A stretch of DNA of 64,000 bases from Flavobacterium sp. K5-23 (GTDB lineage Bacteria > Bacteroidota > Bacteroidia > Flavobacteriales > Flavobacteriaceae): assembly GCF_023278045.1 (NCBI RefSeq), contig NZ_CP056783.1, positions 1 to 64,000 of the forward strand, read 5' to 3'. Positions 33,781-43,683 of the stretch are shown piece after piece (position 1 is the first letter of the stretch; each line of letters begins with the position of its first letter). Under the pieces are notes generated by a model. That model did not search any database and was not told the DNA's origin. It saw nothing but the letters and a program-made list of their open reading frames with translations. The position numbers were made by a program, and so were the translations under genes.

Positions 33781-35202
33781 CTATAATTGTTCTAATACTC
33801 TATTCACCTGAGCAAAACTTTTGCTGTAATAATTTTCTTTTATTGAAGATATAATTACTCCTCCATGATTAGAAGAATGAATGAATTTTATCTCTCCATC
33901 TGTAACATCAACAACCATCCCTACATGATTAATGCGTCTTCTTCCATTCGTTTTAAAGAATATTAAATCCCCTTTTTGAGCTTCGCCTGTACTTATCACA
34001 GAACCGAAATTTGACATCTCTATAGACGATCTAGGCAACTTAATATCGAAACCTCCATAAGTGGAAACTATCAATCCAGAACAATCAAAACCTGATTTAG
34101 AGGTTCCTCCCGTTCGGTATCTTGAACCAATATTATCAGAAGCAGCTGATACCAGCTGATCTAAAAAGTTCATATCAGTAATTGATTTCCTTGAAGAATT
34201 TGGAGTTGCACTTATCTCTTCTTTAACAACTTCTGCCACAACAGCTGTTTCAGTTTTCACCTCAATACCGCGAATAGTTAAAACGGAACCTACTAAAAGT
34301 TTTTTGGCAATTTTAGGGTTTTGCTTTTCTAATTCTTTAACTGTAATACCGTATTGTTTTGCAATAGAATATTTAGTCTCCTTTGCTAATACTTTACGAG
34401 AGAATGAATCCTCAACTGTCACAGGAGTATTTACCACTAATTCTGTTTTTGATACTTGCTTATCAATTGCAACTTTATTATCAGCTGTCTTTACAACTTC
34501 TTTCCCTTTTACAGGAATTGTAATAACCTGTCCTACTTTCAAAGCCTCCGTTTCTAGAATAGGATTAGCCTTATCTATTTCAGCAACTGTAATTCCGTAT
34601 TCTTTAGCAATTGCATATTTGGTTTCTCCTTTTAAAACCTCACGTGAAATTTCTTGAGTCGTCATTTCATTTTTAACTACTGCAACTTCAGTTACTGGAG
34701 CACTTGCTTTTGATATTACTTTTTCTTGGGATTTTGTTGTTTTTAATTCTTTTTGTGGCTCAGAAGTAATTGCCTTTATCTTACTGTTAGCTGCCGTTCC
34801 TGGAATTTGAATTTTTTGTCCAGTTTTTAAACCTGTTTTCTCTAACGAAGGATTGACTTCATACAATTCAGCCACACTTATTCCGTATTCTTTTGCAATA
34901 CCATAAGGCGTTTCTTTAACTAGAACCTCATGCGTTGTTTCAGAAAAAGTTGTTGAATTATTTGTGGTAGTATTAGTGTTTTGAGAAACAACTGTAGGAA
35001 TCAGCAAAACGGAATTGAGTTTCAAGAGTTTCTTGGCTTGTGGATTTAGGTCGTAAATTGCTTTTGGTTTTACATTGTATTGTTCAGCAATTTTGGTAAT
35101 TGTTTCCCCTTTCATTATGGTATGCTTTATTTGTTTTTCTTGCGAAAAACCATAAAAACTACCTATAAAAAACATCGCTACAATCCAACTATAATTTCTC
35201 AT
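33781..35202 (-). CDS. LysM-repeat NlpC/P60 cell-wall hydrolase
   Basis: A 473-residue secreted hydrolase that most likely cuts peptide stems of peptidoglycan. The signal peptide covers about 1-20. Four LysM repeats follow (about 25-69, 90-134, 187-230 and 268-310), each with the GET/KET...IAKEYG pattern and a terminal L..IP, separated by Ser/Thr/Lys-rich linkers. The C-terminal NlpC/P60 domain (about 345-473) has Cys374 in GFDCSGLIVSTYGG, His426 in INHVGMVVD, and a third polar residue in FIHSSNHGG. The AT-rich gap behind its start (35203-35583) shows no supported feature. Confidence 0.93.
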   Translation of the reverse strand: MRNYSWIVAMFFIGSFYGFSQEKQIKHTIMKGETITKIAEQYNVKPKAIYDLNPQAKKLLKLNSVLLIPTVVSQNTNTTTNNSTTFSETTHEVLVKETPYGIAKEYGISVAELYEVNPSLEKTGLKTGQKIQIPGTAANSKIKAITSEPQKELKTTKSQEKVISKASAPVTEVAVVKNEMTTQEISREVLKGETKYAIAKEYGITVAEIDKANPILETEALKVGQVITIPVKGKEVVKTADNKVAIDKQVSKTELVVNTPVTVEDSFSRKVLAKETKYSIAKQYGITVKELEKQNPKIAKKLLVGSVLTIRGIEVKTETAVVAEVVKEEISATPNSSRKSITDMNFLDQLVSAASDNIGSRYRTGGTSKSGFDCSGLIVSTYGGFDIKLPRSSIEMSNFGSVISTGEAQKGDLIFFKTNGRRRINHVGMVVDVTDGEIKFIHSSNHGGVIISSIKENYYSKSFAQVNRVLEQL

Positions 35203-35583
35203 AAACTTTATTTAAACACTAAATTTCAATCTATTAACCCTGAATTTCTTATTCAGAAAATAAATTTATATTACTTCTAAACTTCAAAATCATCAAAAAA
35301 GTATTTAGAAAAGCGAATTTAACCTATAAATACAAATGTCGCGCTTTTTTAACAACTCTTTATATCCATTTTAACATATTCGCTAATATTAAAAAATACT
35401 GCAATTATTCGGCGCTTGGGCACAGCAATTTAAAACTTACCAACCCACAAGCAAGTTTAAAATATTTTTCACTTTAAGTAAAATTCATATCAATTGCAAA
35501 ATGAAACAGTTTTAATAAAATCCAATAGCTCGCATATTTAAATTCTACTTATATTTATATTACTTTTCTTAAAACACAACAAA

Positions 35584-36309
35584 ATGAAAAAAACCTTATT
35601 AGCTTTAATACTCCTTACCAATATAGCTATTGGTTATTCTCAATTTGAAGAAACACCTAAATATTACAAAAAAATTGTCTTTACCTATCACCAAAAATCC
35701 ACTATCCATATTGACAACAGAGGAATTTACGCCGACACCTTACTTTTAAACCATTATTTTCCAGATTTAAACTTCCAAAAGACAACACTTCCTCAAAATG
35801 ACATAAGAACTGGAGGATTCATACAAATGAATCAATTATCAGAAGCTGATAAAAACAAACTTGTCGCCATTATTTCTAAAAGAACATATAAAATTGAAGG
35901 AAAGTACAATCTAAAAAAAAACAAGACCACTTTAAGATGTAGTAGAATAGAAATCAATGATACAAAAGCTCTAATAAAAAAACATTTAAACAAATCCTAT
36001 AGAGACTTTTACTTTAAAGATATAATCGACTATAAAAAGAATAGAAGATCTGTAAACTATCAATATACAGGAATCACAGAAAACTTTGATATAGAAAAAA
36101 ACAAAATTGAATGGACAACGACTGACCCCAGCATTGGAAAGTATAACACAACAAAGAACAACTTGACTTACACCAATATTGTTTTAATAAATCCAAAACT
36201 AGAAAAACACATCTCTCCAATTGTGTTATTTGGTAATTGTGAATCTGGAATCGAAAAAATTACAACTTTTGATTATACAGCAGAACTTATTTCGATTTCT
36301 TATCAATAA
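35584..36309 (+). CDS. Secreted protein of unknown function
   Basis: A 241-residue protein with a signal peptide (MKKTLLALILLTNIAIGYSQ). The mature part is Lys/Asn/Thr-rich and contains no motif I recognise; there are two Cys. Codon use is typical of the window. It stands alone between a minus-strand hydrolase and a minus-strand aconitase gene, and the two converging genes share an imperfect hairpin at about 36312-36345. Confidence 0.65.
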   Translation: MKKTLLALILLTNIAIGYSQFEETPKYYKKIVFTYHQKSTIHIDNRGIYADTLLLNHYFPDLNFQKTTLPQNDIRTGGFIQMNQLSEADKNKLVAIISKRTYKIEGKYNLKKNKTTLRCSRIEINDTKALIKKHLNKSYRDFYFKDIIDYKKNRRSVNYQYTGITENFDIEKNKIEWTTTDPSIGKYNTTKNNLTYTNIVLINPKLEKHISPIVLFGNCESGIEKITTFDYTAELISISYQ

Positions 36310-36361
36310 AAAAAAGCTCCTCTTTATCAGAGAAGCCTTTTAGAAATATATATTTTAATTA

Positions 36362-38626
36362 TTATGCTTTACCTGCAGCAATTAAGTTTAATGCTGAACC
36401 GGCAACGAACCAACCAATTTGCCCTTCGTTGTAGGTATGGTTAGCCATAATTACATCCTTAGACCCATCAGCGTGAACGAATTCTAATGACAATTGTTTT
36501 CCTGGAGCAAAATCTACTAAATCAATGAAGTTGATAGTATCATCTTCTTGAATTTTATCGTAATCAGCTTCATTAGCAAATGTCAATCCTAACATTCCTT
36601 GTTTTTTAAGGTTTGTTTCATGGATACGAGCAAATGATTTGACTAATACTGCTTTCACACCTAGGAAACGAGGCTCCATAGCTGCATGTTCACGAGAAGA
36701 CCCTTCTCCATAGTTATGATCCCCAACAACAACAGTAGGGATTCCAGCTGCTTTGTAAGCACGTGCTACAGCAGGAACTGCATCATAAACACCGGTTAAT
36801 TGATTTTTAACTGAATTTGTTTTTTGGTTAAATGCGTTTATAGCACCAATCAACATATTATTTGAGATATTATCTAAATGTCCACGGAAACGCAACCAAG
36901 GTCCTGCCATAGAGATATGGTCAGTCGTACATTTTCCGAAAGCTTTGATTAACAATTTAGCTCCTGAAATATTTTTTCCGTTCCAAGCTTCAAAAGGTGC
37001 CAATAATTGCAAACGATCCGAAGTTTCACTTACAACGATTTTAACATTTGATCCATCTTCAGCAGGAGCTTGAAAACCATTATCCTTGACATCAAATCCT
37101 CTTTTGGGTAATTCATCACCAAACGGAGCTTTTAACATCACTTCTTCGCCTTTATCATTCAATAAAGCATCAGTCAACGGATTGAAATCCAATCTTCCTG
37201 AAATTGCTAATGCAGCAACCATTTCTGGCGAAGTTACAAAAGCATGTGTATTAGGGTTGCCGTCAGCTCTTTTAGAGAAGTTACGGTTGAATGAATGAAC
37301 AATTGTGTTTTTCTCTTGTTTGTCAGCTCCTGCTCTATCCCATTGTCCGATACATGGTCCACAAGCATTTGTAAATACTTTAGTTCCCATTTTTTCGAAA
37401 GTGGCAATCATACCATCTCTTTCAATAGTGTACCGAATTTGTTCAGAACCAGGGTTAATTCCAAATTCAGCTTTTGGAGTGATTCCGTGTTCTACTGCTT
37501 GGTTTACAATAGAAGCAGCACGAGCCATATCTTCATAAGAAGAGTTGGTACAAGAACCGATTAATCCCCATTCTACTTTTAATGGCCACCCATTTACAGC
37601 AGCTTCCGTTTTCATTTTAGAAACTGGAGTCCCGCGGTCTGGCGTAAAAGGACCATTGATATGCGGCTCTAATTCTGACAAGTTAATTTCGATAACCTGG
37701 TCAAAATAGTGTCCCGGGTTTGCATATACTTCTGGATCTGCCGTTAAGTATGGCGCTACTTTATCAGCAGCATCCACAACATCTTGACGTCCAGTAGCCG
37801 ATAAATACCTACGCATAGAATCATCGTAACCAAATGTAGATGTAGTGGCACCAATTTCGGCACCCATATTACAAATTGTTCCTTTTCCTGTACAAGACAT
37901 ATTTAAGGCCCCTTCACCGAAATATTCTACAACAGCTCCAGTCCCCCCTTTTACAGTAAGAATATCAGCTACTTTAAGGATGACATCTTTAGGAGCAGTC
38001 CAACCAGATAATTTTCCTGTCAACTTAACTCCAATTAGTTTGGGAAATTTTAATTCCCATCCCATTCCTGACATTACATCAACAGCATCTGCTCCACCAA
38101 CACCAATAGCAAGCATTCCCAATCCACCAGCATTTACAGTATGTGAATCAGTACCTATCATCATTCCTCCAGGGAAAGCATAATTTTCTAATACTATTTG
38201 GTGAATAATTCCAGAACCAGGTTTCCAGAAACCTATTCCATATTTATCTGAAACCGATGAAAGGAAGTCAAAGACTTCACTCGATTGTTCTTTTGCAACT
38301 GCTAGATCTTTCTCAGCGCCTACTTTAGCTAAAATCAAGTGATCACAATGCACTGTCGTAGGAACAGCAACCGTTTTCTTACCTGCATGCATAAATTGCA
38401 ATAAAGCCATTTGAGCCGTTGCATCTTGACAAGCTACTCTATCAGGAGCAAAATCAACATAATCAACACCCCTTTTAAAAGTTTGAGAAGGTGTTTTTTC
38501 CCAAAGGTGTGAATATAAAATTTTCTCCGTCAATGTAAGTGGTCGTCCAACTAATTCACGTGCTGCATCAACACGACTAGTCATGTTCGCATACACTTTT
38601 TTAATCATATCAATATCAAAAGCCAT
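36362..38626 (-). CDS. Aconitate hydratase, mitochondrial/AcnA-like type
   Basis: A 754-residue aconitase converting citrate and isocitrate through cis-aconitate. The three 4Fe-4S cluster Cys lie in [10 protein letters not shown] and [12 protein letters not shown]. Other signatures are [50 protein letters not shown] and [18 protein letters not shown]. Length and motif order fit the mitochondrial-type enzyme. The acnB gene lies upstream on the same strand (38751-41522), with a terminator between, so the two are separate units. Confidence 0.94.
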   Translation of the reverse strand: MAFDIDMIKKVYANMTSRVDAARELVGRPLTLTEKILYSHLWEKTPSQTFKRGVDYVDFAPDRVACQDATAQMALLQFMHAGKKTVAVPTTVHCDHLILAKVGAEKDLAVAKEQSSEVFDFLSSVSDKYGIGFWKPGSGIIHQIVLENYAFPGGMMIGTDSHTVNAGGLGMLAIGVGGADAVDVMSGMGWELKFPKLIGVKLTGKLSGWTAPKDVILKVADILTVKGGTGAVVEYFGEGALNMSCTGKGTICNMGAEIGATTSTFGYDDSMRRYLSATGRQDVVDAADKVAPYLTADPEVYANPGHYFDQVIEINLSELEPHINGPFTPDRGTPVSKMKTEAAVNGWPLKVEWGLIGSCTNSSYEDMARAASIVNQAVEHGITPKAEFGINPGSEQIRYTIERDGMIATFEKMGTKVFTNACGPCIGQWDRAGADKQEKNTIVHSFNRNFSKRADGNPNTHAFVTSPEMVAALAISGRLDFNPLTDALLNDKGEEVMLKAPFGDELPKRGFDVKDNGFQAPAEDGSNVKIVVSETSDRLQLLAPFEAWNGKNISGAKLLIKAFGKCTTDHISMAGPWLRFRGHLDNISNNMLIGAINAFNQKTNSVKNQLTGVYDAVPAVARAYKAAGIPTVVVGDHNYGEGSSREHAAMEPRFLGVKAVLVKSFARIHETNLKKQGMLGLTFANEADYDKIQEDDTINFIDLVDFAPGKQLSLEFVHADGSKDVIMANHTYNEGQIGWFVAGSALNLIAAGKA

Positions 38627-38693
38627 AATATATAGGTGTTTTTTGTTGTTCTAAATTAAACACCACAAGATACAAAAAAATTAAGTAGCTATA

Positions 38694-38725
38694 AAAAAAG
38701 CCTGAGTTTATAACTCAGGCTTTTT
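38694..38725. terminator. Terminator after acnB
   Basis: A perfect stem AAAAAGCCTGAG/CTCAGGCTTTTT around TTTATAA. On the minus strand it closes acnB and ends in a T run. Confidence 0.85.
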
Positions 38726-38750
38726 GATATATTTAATAAAAAATTGATAA

Positions 38751-41522
38751 TTATCTTACTAATTGCTTATGTGGAGGTGCAAACTTAGTCAAGTTAATCC
38801 CTTTTACAGCAGCTTTATACTCTTCAATAGTAGGAGTTCTTCCTAAGATTGTAGATAAAACAACAACTGGAGTAGATGAAAGCAAAGACTCTCCTTTTTT
38901 ACCTTCAGCATCCTCAACAACTCTTCCTTGGAAAAGACGCGTAGAAGTTGCCATTACAGTATCTCCTTTGGCTGCTTTTTCCTGGTTCCCCATACATAGG
39001 TTACATCCTGGACGCTCTAAATACAACATTTTCTCGTATGATGTACGTGCAACAGCTTTTGGTACGTTATCATCAAATTCAAAACCAGAATACTTTTGTA
39101 AAATTTCCCAGTCTCCTTCTTTCTTCAATTCATCTACGATATTGTACGTAGGAGGAGCCACAACTAGTGGTGCTTTGAACTCCACCTTACCTTGTTGCTC
39201 ATCTATATTTTTAAGCATTTGAGCAAGAATTTTCATATCTCCTTTGTGAACCATACAAGATCCAATAAAACCAAGATCTACTTTTTTATCTCCACCATAA
39301 AAAGAAAGAGGTCTAATCGTATCGTGAGTATATCTTTTAGAAACATCGATGTTGTTTACGTCTGGATCTGCAATCATTGGCTCTGCAATCACATCAAGAT
39401 CAACAACAACTTCAGCAAAATACTTAGCATCTGCATCTGGAGCCAATGCTGGTTTCTCGCCTGATTTGATCTCTGCTATTCGCTTATCAGCAATAGCGAT
39501 CAATCCTTTCAGTACTTGTGTTGTATTATCCATTCCTTTATCAATCATGATCTGGATTCTACCCTTTGCAATCTCTAATGATTCGATCAAAGTAGCATCT
39601 TCAGAAATACAGATAGAAGCTTTCGCTTTCATCTCTGCAGTCCAGTCTGTAAATGTAAATGATTGGTCAGCTGTAAGAGTACCAATGTGTACCTCAATAA
39701 CCCTACCTTGGAATACGTTATCTCCTTTAAACTGTTGAAGCATCTGGGATTGAGTCGCATGAACTACATCACGGAAATCCATATATTCCTTCATTTGCCC
39801 TTTGAACGTTACCTTCACTGATTGCGGGATAGGCATAGAAGCCTCACCTGTAGCCAACGCAAGTGCAACAGTTCCTGAGTCAGCACCAAAAGCAACACCT
39901 TTAGACATTCTAGTATGAGAGTCACCACCAATAGTAATTGCCCAATCATCAACCGTAAGGTCATTAAGTACTTTGTGTATAACATCCGTCATTGCAAGAT
40001 ATTCTCCTTTTGGATCACGTGCGGTAATCAAACCGAAGTCGTTCATAAACTTCATTAACCTAGGAATGTTAGCCTTAGACTTATTATCCCATACTGAAGC
40101 AGTATGACAACCTGATTGGTAAGCACCATCAACAATTGGAGAAATCACAGTTGCAGCCATTGACTCCAATTCCTGAGATGTCATAAGACCAGTCGTATCT
40201 TGTGAACCAACAATATTTACTTCCACACGCACATCTGAACCAGCGTGTAACACTTTACCCGGAGTAGTTCCAACAGCGTTTTTATTGAATATTTTTTCAA
40301 CTGCAGTAAGACCTTGCCCTTCAATAGAAATTTCTTTTGATGCAGCATATACCTGAGGTATATCTATATTTAAAGTTTTAGCAGCAAATGTCTGTAGCTT
40401 TTTACCGAAAACGATAGCATAAGACCCACCTGCTTTTATAAACTCCACTTTTTGAGGAGTTAAAGACGAAGAAATATCAATCAATTCGACATCTCCGTTA
40501 TAAAGCTTCTTAGTTCTCGTATTGATAGTAAGAACCGTTCCAGTAGCAACAGAATAAACCTCTTCAAGAATAGCTTCTCCAGCTTGATCAAGAACAACAT
40601 TCCCCTGTGCATCTACCTTTTTTGCCCAATTTTTAAGATCAATTCCTATTCCACCTGTAACACCTACAGTTGTTAGGAAAATAGGTGAAATACCGTTTGT
40701 TCCAGCAATAATTGGAGCAATATTGATAAATGGAACATAAGGACTCGCTTTTTTACCTGTCCATAATGCCACGTTGTTTACACCTGACATTCTTGATGAT
40801 CCTACACCCATAGTTCCTCTCTCAGCGATTAACATCACGCTCTTATCAGGATTCGCTTCGGCCATTGCCTTAATCTCATCTTGTGCTTCAGGAGAAATCA
40901 AACATTTACCATGTAATTCACGATCCGATCTTGAGTGCGCTTGGTTACCTGGAGAAAGTAAATCAGTTGAAATATCTCCTTCACCAGCGATATAGGTAAT
41001 TACCTTAATTTCTTCTGTGATTTCTGGTAATTTAGTAAAGAATTCTGCTTGAGCATAGCTCTCTAAGATTTCCTTTGCTACAGCATTACCACTTTTATAA
41101 GCCGCTTCTAAACGATCTGTATCGGCCTCATAAAGAAAAACTTGTGTCTTTAAAACTTCAGCAGCAGCTTTAGCAATTGCAACATCAGCACCTAAAGCCA
41201 AATCAAGTAACACTTCAACAGAAGTTCCACCTTTCATATGCGATAACAACTCTAAAGCAAAAGCAGGCGTAATTTCAGCAACAACTGATTCACCTAAAAT
41301 AATTTCCTTTAAAAACTTAGCTTTTACATTTGCAGCAGGAGTAGTTCCAGGAACTACATTATAAATAAAGAAGTTAAGAGAATCTACTCTATACTCGTTA
41401 TTCAAATCTTTAATTTGCGAAATGATATCGCTTAATAATTCTGCACCATCAATTGGCTTTGGGTTTAGCCCTTGTGTTTTTCTTTCTTCAATCTCTTGGA
41501 TGTAATCCTGATACATATTCAT
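38751..41522 (-). CDS. acnB: Bifunctional aconitate hydratase 2 / 2-methylisocitrate dehydratase
   Basis: AcnB, 923 residues, the B-type aconitase with the N-terminal HEAT-like domain (about 1-160) placed before the swivel domain. Cluster Cys are in GSCMVHKGD and GCNLCMGNQ. GVGSSRMSGVNNVALWTGKKA and IGGDSHTRMSKGVAFGADSG are specific. In several bacteria AcnB also dehydrates 2-methylcitrate intermediates; the methylmalonyl-CoA mutase elsewhere in the window shows propionyl-CoA metabolism but no methylcitrate synthase is seen here. A -7 box lies 95 bases upstream. Confidence 0.96.
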   Translation of the reverse strand: MNMYQDYIQEIEERKTQGLNPKPIDGAELLSDIISQIKDLNNEYRVDSLNFFIYNVVPGTTPAANVKAKFLKEIILGESVVAEITPAFALELLSHMKGGTSVEVLLDLALGADVAIAKAAAEVLKTQVFLYEADTDRLEAAYKSGNAVAKEILESYAQAEFFTKLPEITEEIKVITYIAGEGDISTDLLSPGNQAHSRSDRELHGKCLISPEAQDEIKAMAEANPDKSVMLIAERGTMGVGSSRMSGVNNVALWTGKKASPYVPFINIAPIIAGTNGISPIFLTTVGVTGGIGIDLKNWAKKVDAQGNVVLDQAGEAILEEVYSVATGTVLTINTRTKKLYNGDVELIDISSSLTPQKVEFIKAGGSYAIVFGKKLQTFAAKTLNIDIPQVYAASKEISIEGQGLTAVEKIFNKNAVGTTPGKVLHAGSDVRVEVNIVGSQDTTGLMTSQELESMAATVISPIVDGAYQSGCHTASVWDNKSKANIPRLMKFMNDFGLITARDPKGEYLAMTDVIHKVLNDLTVDDWAITIGGDSHTRMSKGVAFGADSGTVALALATGEASMPIPQSVKVTFKGQMKEYMDFRDVVHATQSQMLQQFKGDNVFQGRVIEVHIGTLTADQSFTFTDWTAEMKAKASICISEDATLIESLEIAKGRIQIMIDKGMDNTTQVLKGLIAIADKRIAEIKSGEKPALAPDADAKYFAEVVVDLDVIAEPMIADPDVNNIDVSKRYTHDTIRPLSFYGGDKKVDLGFIGSCMVHKGDMKILAQMLKNIDEQQGKVEFKAPLVVAPPTYNIVDELKKEGDWEILQKYSGFEFDDNVPKAVARTSYEKMLYLERPGCNLCMGNQEKAAKGDTVMATSTRLFQGRVVEDAEGKKGESLLSSTPVVVLSTILGRTPTIEEYKAAVKGINLTKFAPPHKQLVR

Positions 41523-41617
41523 AATAGAAGTATTTTTTCAATTTTAATAGTAGACTCCATTGATAATTTCAACATCAAAAAGCCCATATATTTAGGTGGA
41601 TTTTGTTTTTTCTAGTG

Positions 41618-41625
41618 CAAATTTA
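41618..41625 (-). promoter_or_regulatory. Putative -7 box of the acnB promoter
   Basis: TAAATTTG on the minus strand matches TAnnTTTG, with TTG about 14 bases upstream (shorter spacing than usual). The rest of 41523-41883 shows nothing else. Confidence 0.4.
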
Positions 41626-41883
41626 AGGATTTAAGCCGACAATCGAAAAAAATTTAATAGAAGTCGCCTTTTGAAAAATTATTATTGCAAAATAATAGTT
41701 TACATTGAATATAATTGAGAAAAAATCATATTACAGGCTTTATTTTGAAGAATCAACAATATTAACCTTTGTTTTTAAGAAAGTGAAAATGCCACATTCT
41801 AATGAAGAATTGACAAACTAAATAATAGATAGCATTCCCTTATAAATCACAACCCCTTTGTACAAAATCTGAACAATAGAACC

Positions 41884-42642
41884 TTAAAAAGGTTCCCTGT
41901 AATCAGAAACATTCAAGACAGATCCATTATGATATTTACCAAAAACATCGATATCATAAATCTCTTTCCCTACTGTTTCAACATCCCCTAAGGCATTAGT
42001 TTCCTTATAGTTTACAAATTTTTCCAGGTCAATGAAATCTTCAGAATCACTATTTCTTATTTCGTCCTGCATACTAGTGTCAACAACCCCTGGGTAAATC
42101 GCTATGATCTCAACTTCATTTCCTATCGACTCTTGCTCTACAGCTAGTACTTTTGTCATCATATCAATTGCTGCTTTTGTTGCACAATACAAAGACCAAC
42201 CAAAATAAGCCTTAACAGCTGCTCCAGATGAAATATTGATTATTTTCTTTATACAATTCCAACTTTTAGTCTTTCTTAAAAAAACAGAATTAAGAACAAA
42301 AGGAGTCGTTAAATTTAATTGAATCGTACTTTGAATATCACTTACAGCACTTTTATCCAGTGTTCCAATTTTCCCTAAAGTACCAGCATTATTTATAAGG
42401 ACAATTCGATTTACAGCAACAGGGTCAATTATATCCAGAATTTCAGAAAAAACAGATTCAATTCCTCCAGCTTCACTTAAATCCAATTGAACCTGAATAA
42501 CATCACTATATGAAGGAGACTTGTTTACGGAACGAGCAATAGAATATATTTTATATCCATTAGCTTTATAGGCTGATACAATTCCGCTACCAATTCCTTT
42601 GTTTCCTCCAGTGATTATTAAAATATTTATCATTTCAGACAA
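41884..42642 (-). CDS. SDR oxidoreductase, sepiapterin/benzil reductase-like
   Basis: A 252-residue short-chain dehydrogenase. The NADP(H) loop is ITGGNKGIGSGI; VLINNAGTLG and NISSGAAVKAYFGWSLYCATK give Ser, Tyr and Lys of the active site (YCATK). The IAIYPGVVDTSMQDEIR segment resembles sepiapterin reductase/benzil reductase-type SDRs. It sits 9 bases after the MoxR gene on the same strand, so the two are co-transcribed. The substrate is unknown. The second Met (start 42633) is an alternative start. Confidence 0.85.
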   Translation of the reverse strand: MSEMINILIITGGNKGIGSGIVSAYKANGYKIYSIARSVNKSPSYSDVIQVQLDLSEAGGIESVFSEILDIIDPVAVNRIVLINNAGTLGKIGTLDKSAVSDIQSTIQLNLTTPFVLNSVFLRKTKSWNCIKKIINISSGAAVKAYFGWSLYCATKAAIDMMTKVLAVEQESIGNEVEIIAIYPGVVDTSMQDEIRNSDSEDFIDLEKFVNYKETNALGDVETVGKEIYDIDVFGKYHNGSVLNVSDYREPF

Positions 42643-42651
42643 AACAATTTA

Positions 42652-43605
42652 TTAGAACAATTTATTAATTATCATTTCTTCCGTAATTCCTTCTGCATCG
42701 GCTTTGTAGTTCTTGATAATTCTATGACGTAGAATCCCTATTGCCACAGCTTTCACATCTTCAATATCAGGAGAGAATTTCCCATTAAAAGCCGCATGAG
42801 CTTTAGCGGCTAAAATTAAATTCTGAGAAGCCCTAGGTCCTGCTCCCCAATCTAAATAATTCTTAACAAATTCATTAGACAGTCCGTTATCCGGACGGGT
42901 TTTACTAACCAGAGTTACGGCATATTCAATTACATTATCAGCAACTGGAATTCGGCGTATCAATTGTTGAAAATCAATAATTTCCTGAGCACTAAACAAT
43001 GGGTTAACTGTATTTTTTATATCGGATGTTGTACGTTTTACCACTTGAACCTCTTCTTCAAAAGAAGGGTATTCTAGTTTAATGGCAAACATAAAACGGT
43101 CTAACTGCGCTTCAGGCAAAGGATAAGTTCCTTCTTGTTCAATAGGATTTTGAGTTGCTAAAACAAAATAAGGTAAATCTAATTTGTAATTCTCTCCAGC
43201 TATAGTTACTGAGCGCTCCTGCATAGCTTCTAATAAAGCCGCTTGGGTTTTCGGAGGGGTTCTATTAATCTCGTCAGCCAGAATTATATTCGAAAAAACA
43301 GGCCCTTTTATGAATTTAAACTGTCGGTTTTCATCTAGTATTTCAGACCCTAAGATATCTGAAGGCATTAAATCCGGAGTAAATTGAATTCTTTTAAAAT
43401 CTAGCCCTAAAGCTTGCGCAAGAGTATTTACCATTAATGTTTTGGCCAAACCAGGAACACCAACTAATAACGCATGTCCTCCTGAAAAAATACATAATAA
43501 TATCTGATCCACCACGGCATCCTGTCCTACGATGATTTTTGCGATTTCGTTTTTTAACTCATTGCGCTTTTTAACTAAATTATGTATTGCTGCTACATCT
43601 GACAT
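42652..43605 (-). CDS. MoxR-family AAA+ ATPase
   Basis: A 317-residue MoxR ATPase, thought to act as a chaperone that helps assemble or activate enzyme complexes. Walker A is GVPGLAKT (about 58-65), Walker B ILADEINR, sensor 1 VLATQNPIEQEGTYPLPEAQ, and the second region of homology follows in GPRASQNLILAAKAHA. MoxR genes usually stand with VWA/DUF58 genes; here the neighbours are an SDR and a SurA-like chaperone, so the partner is unclear. Confidence 0.92.
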   Translation of the reverse strand: MSDVAAIHNLVKKRNELKNEIAKIIVGQDAVVDQILLCIFSGGHALLVGVPGLAKTLMVNTLAQALGLDFKRIQFTPDLMPSDILGSEILDENRQFKFIKGPVFSNIILADEINRTPPKTQAALLEAMQERSVTIAGENYKLDLPYFVLATQNPIEQEGTYPLPEAQLDRFMFAIKLEYPSFEEEVQVVKRTTSDIKNTVNPLFSAQEIIDFQQLIRRIPVADNVIEYAVTLVSKTRPDNGLSNEFVKNYLDWGAGPRASQNLILAAKAHAAFNGKFSPDIEDVKAVAIGILRHRIIKNYKADAEGITEEMIINKLF

Positions 43606-43626
43606 TTCGAATATATTTTAAATTAA

Positions 43627-43666
43627 AAAAGAGTTAGCTTTATGAAAACATAAAACTAACTCTTTT
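43627..43666 (-). terminator. Terminator after the SurA-like gene
   Basis: AAAAGAGTTAG...CTAACTCTTTT with a second short stem and GAAAA-type loop; on the minus strand it ends in T-rich sequence. Confidence 0.7.
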
Positions 43667-43683
43667 TATTTATTTTATAAAAC

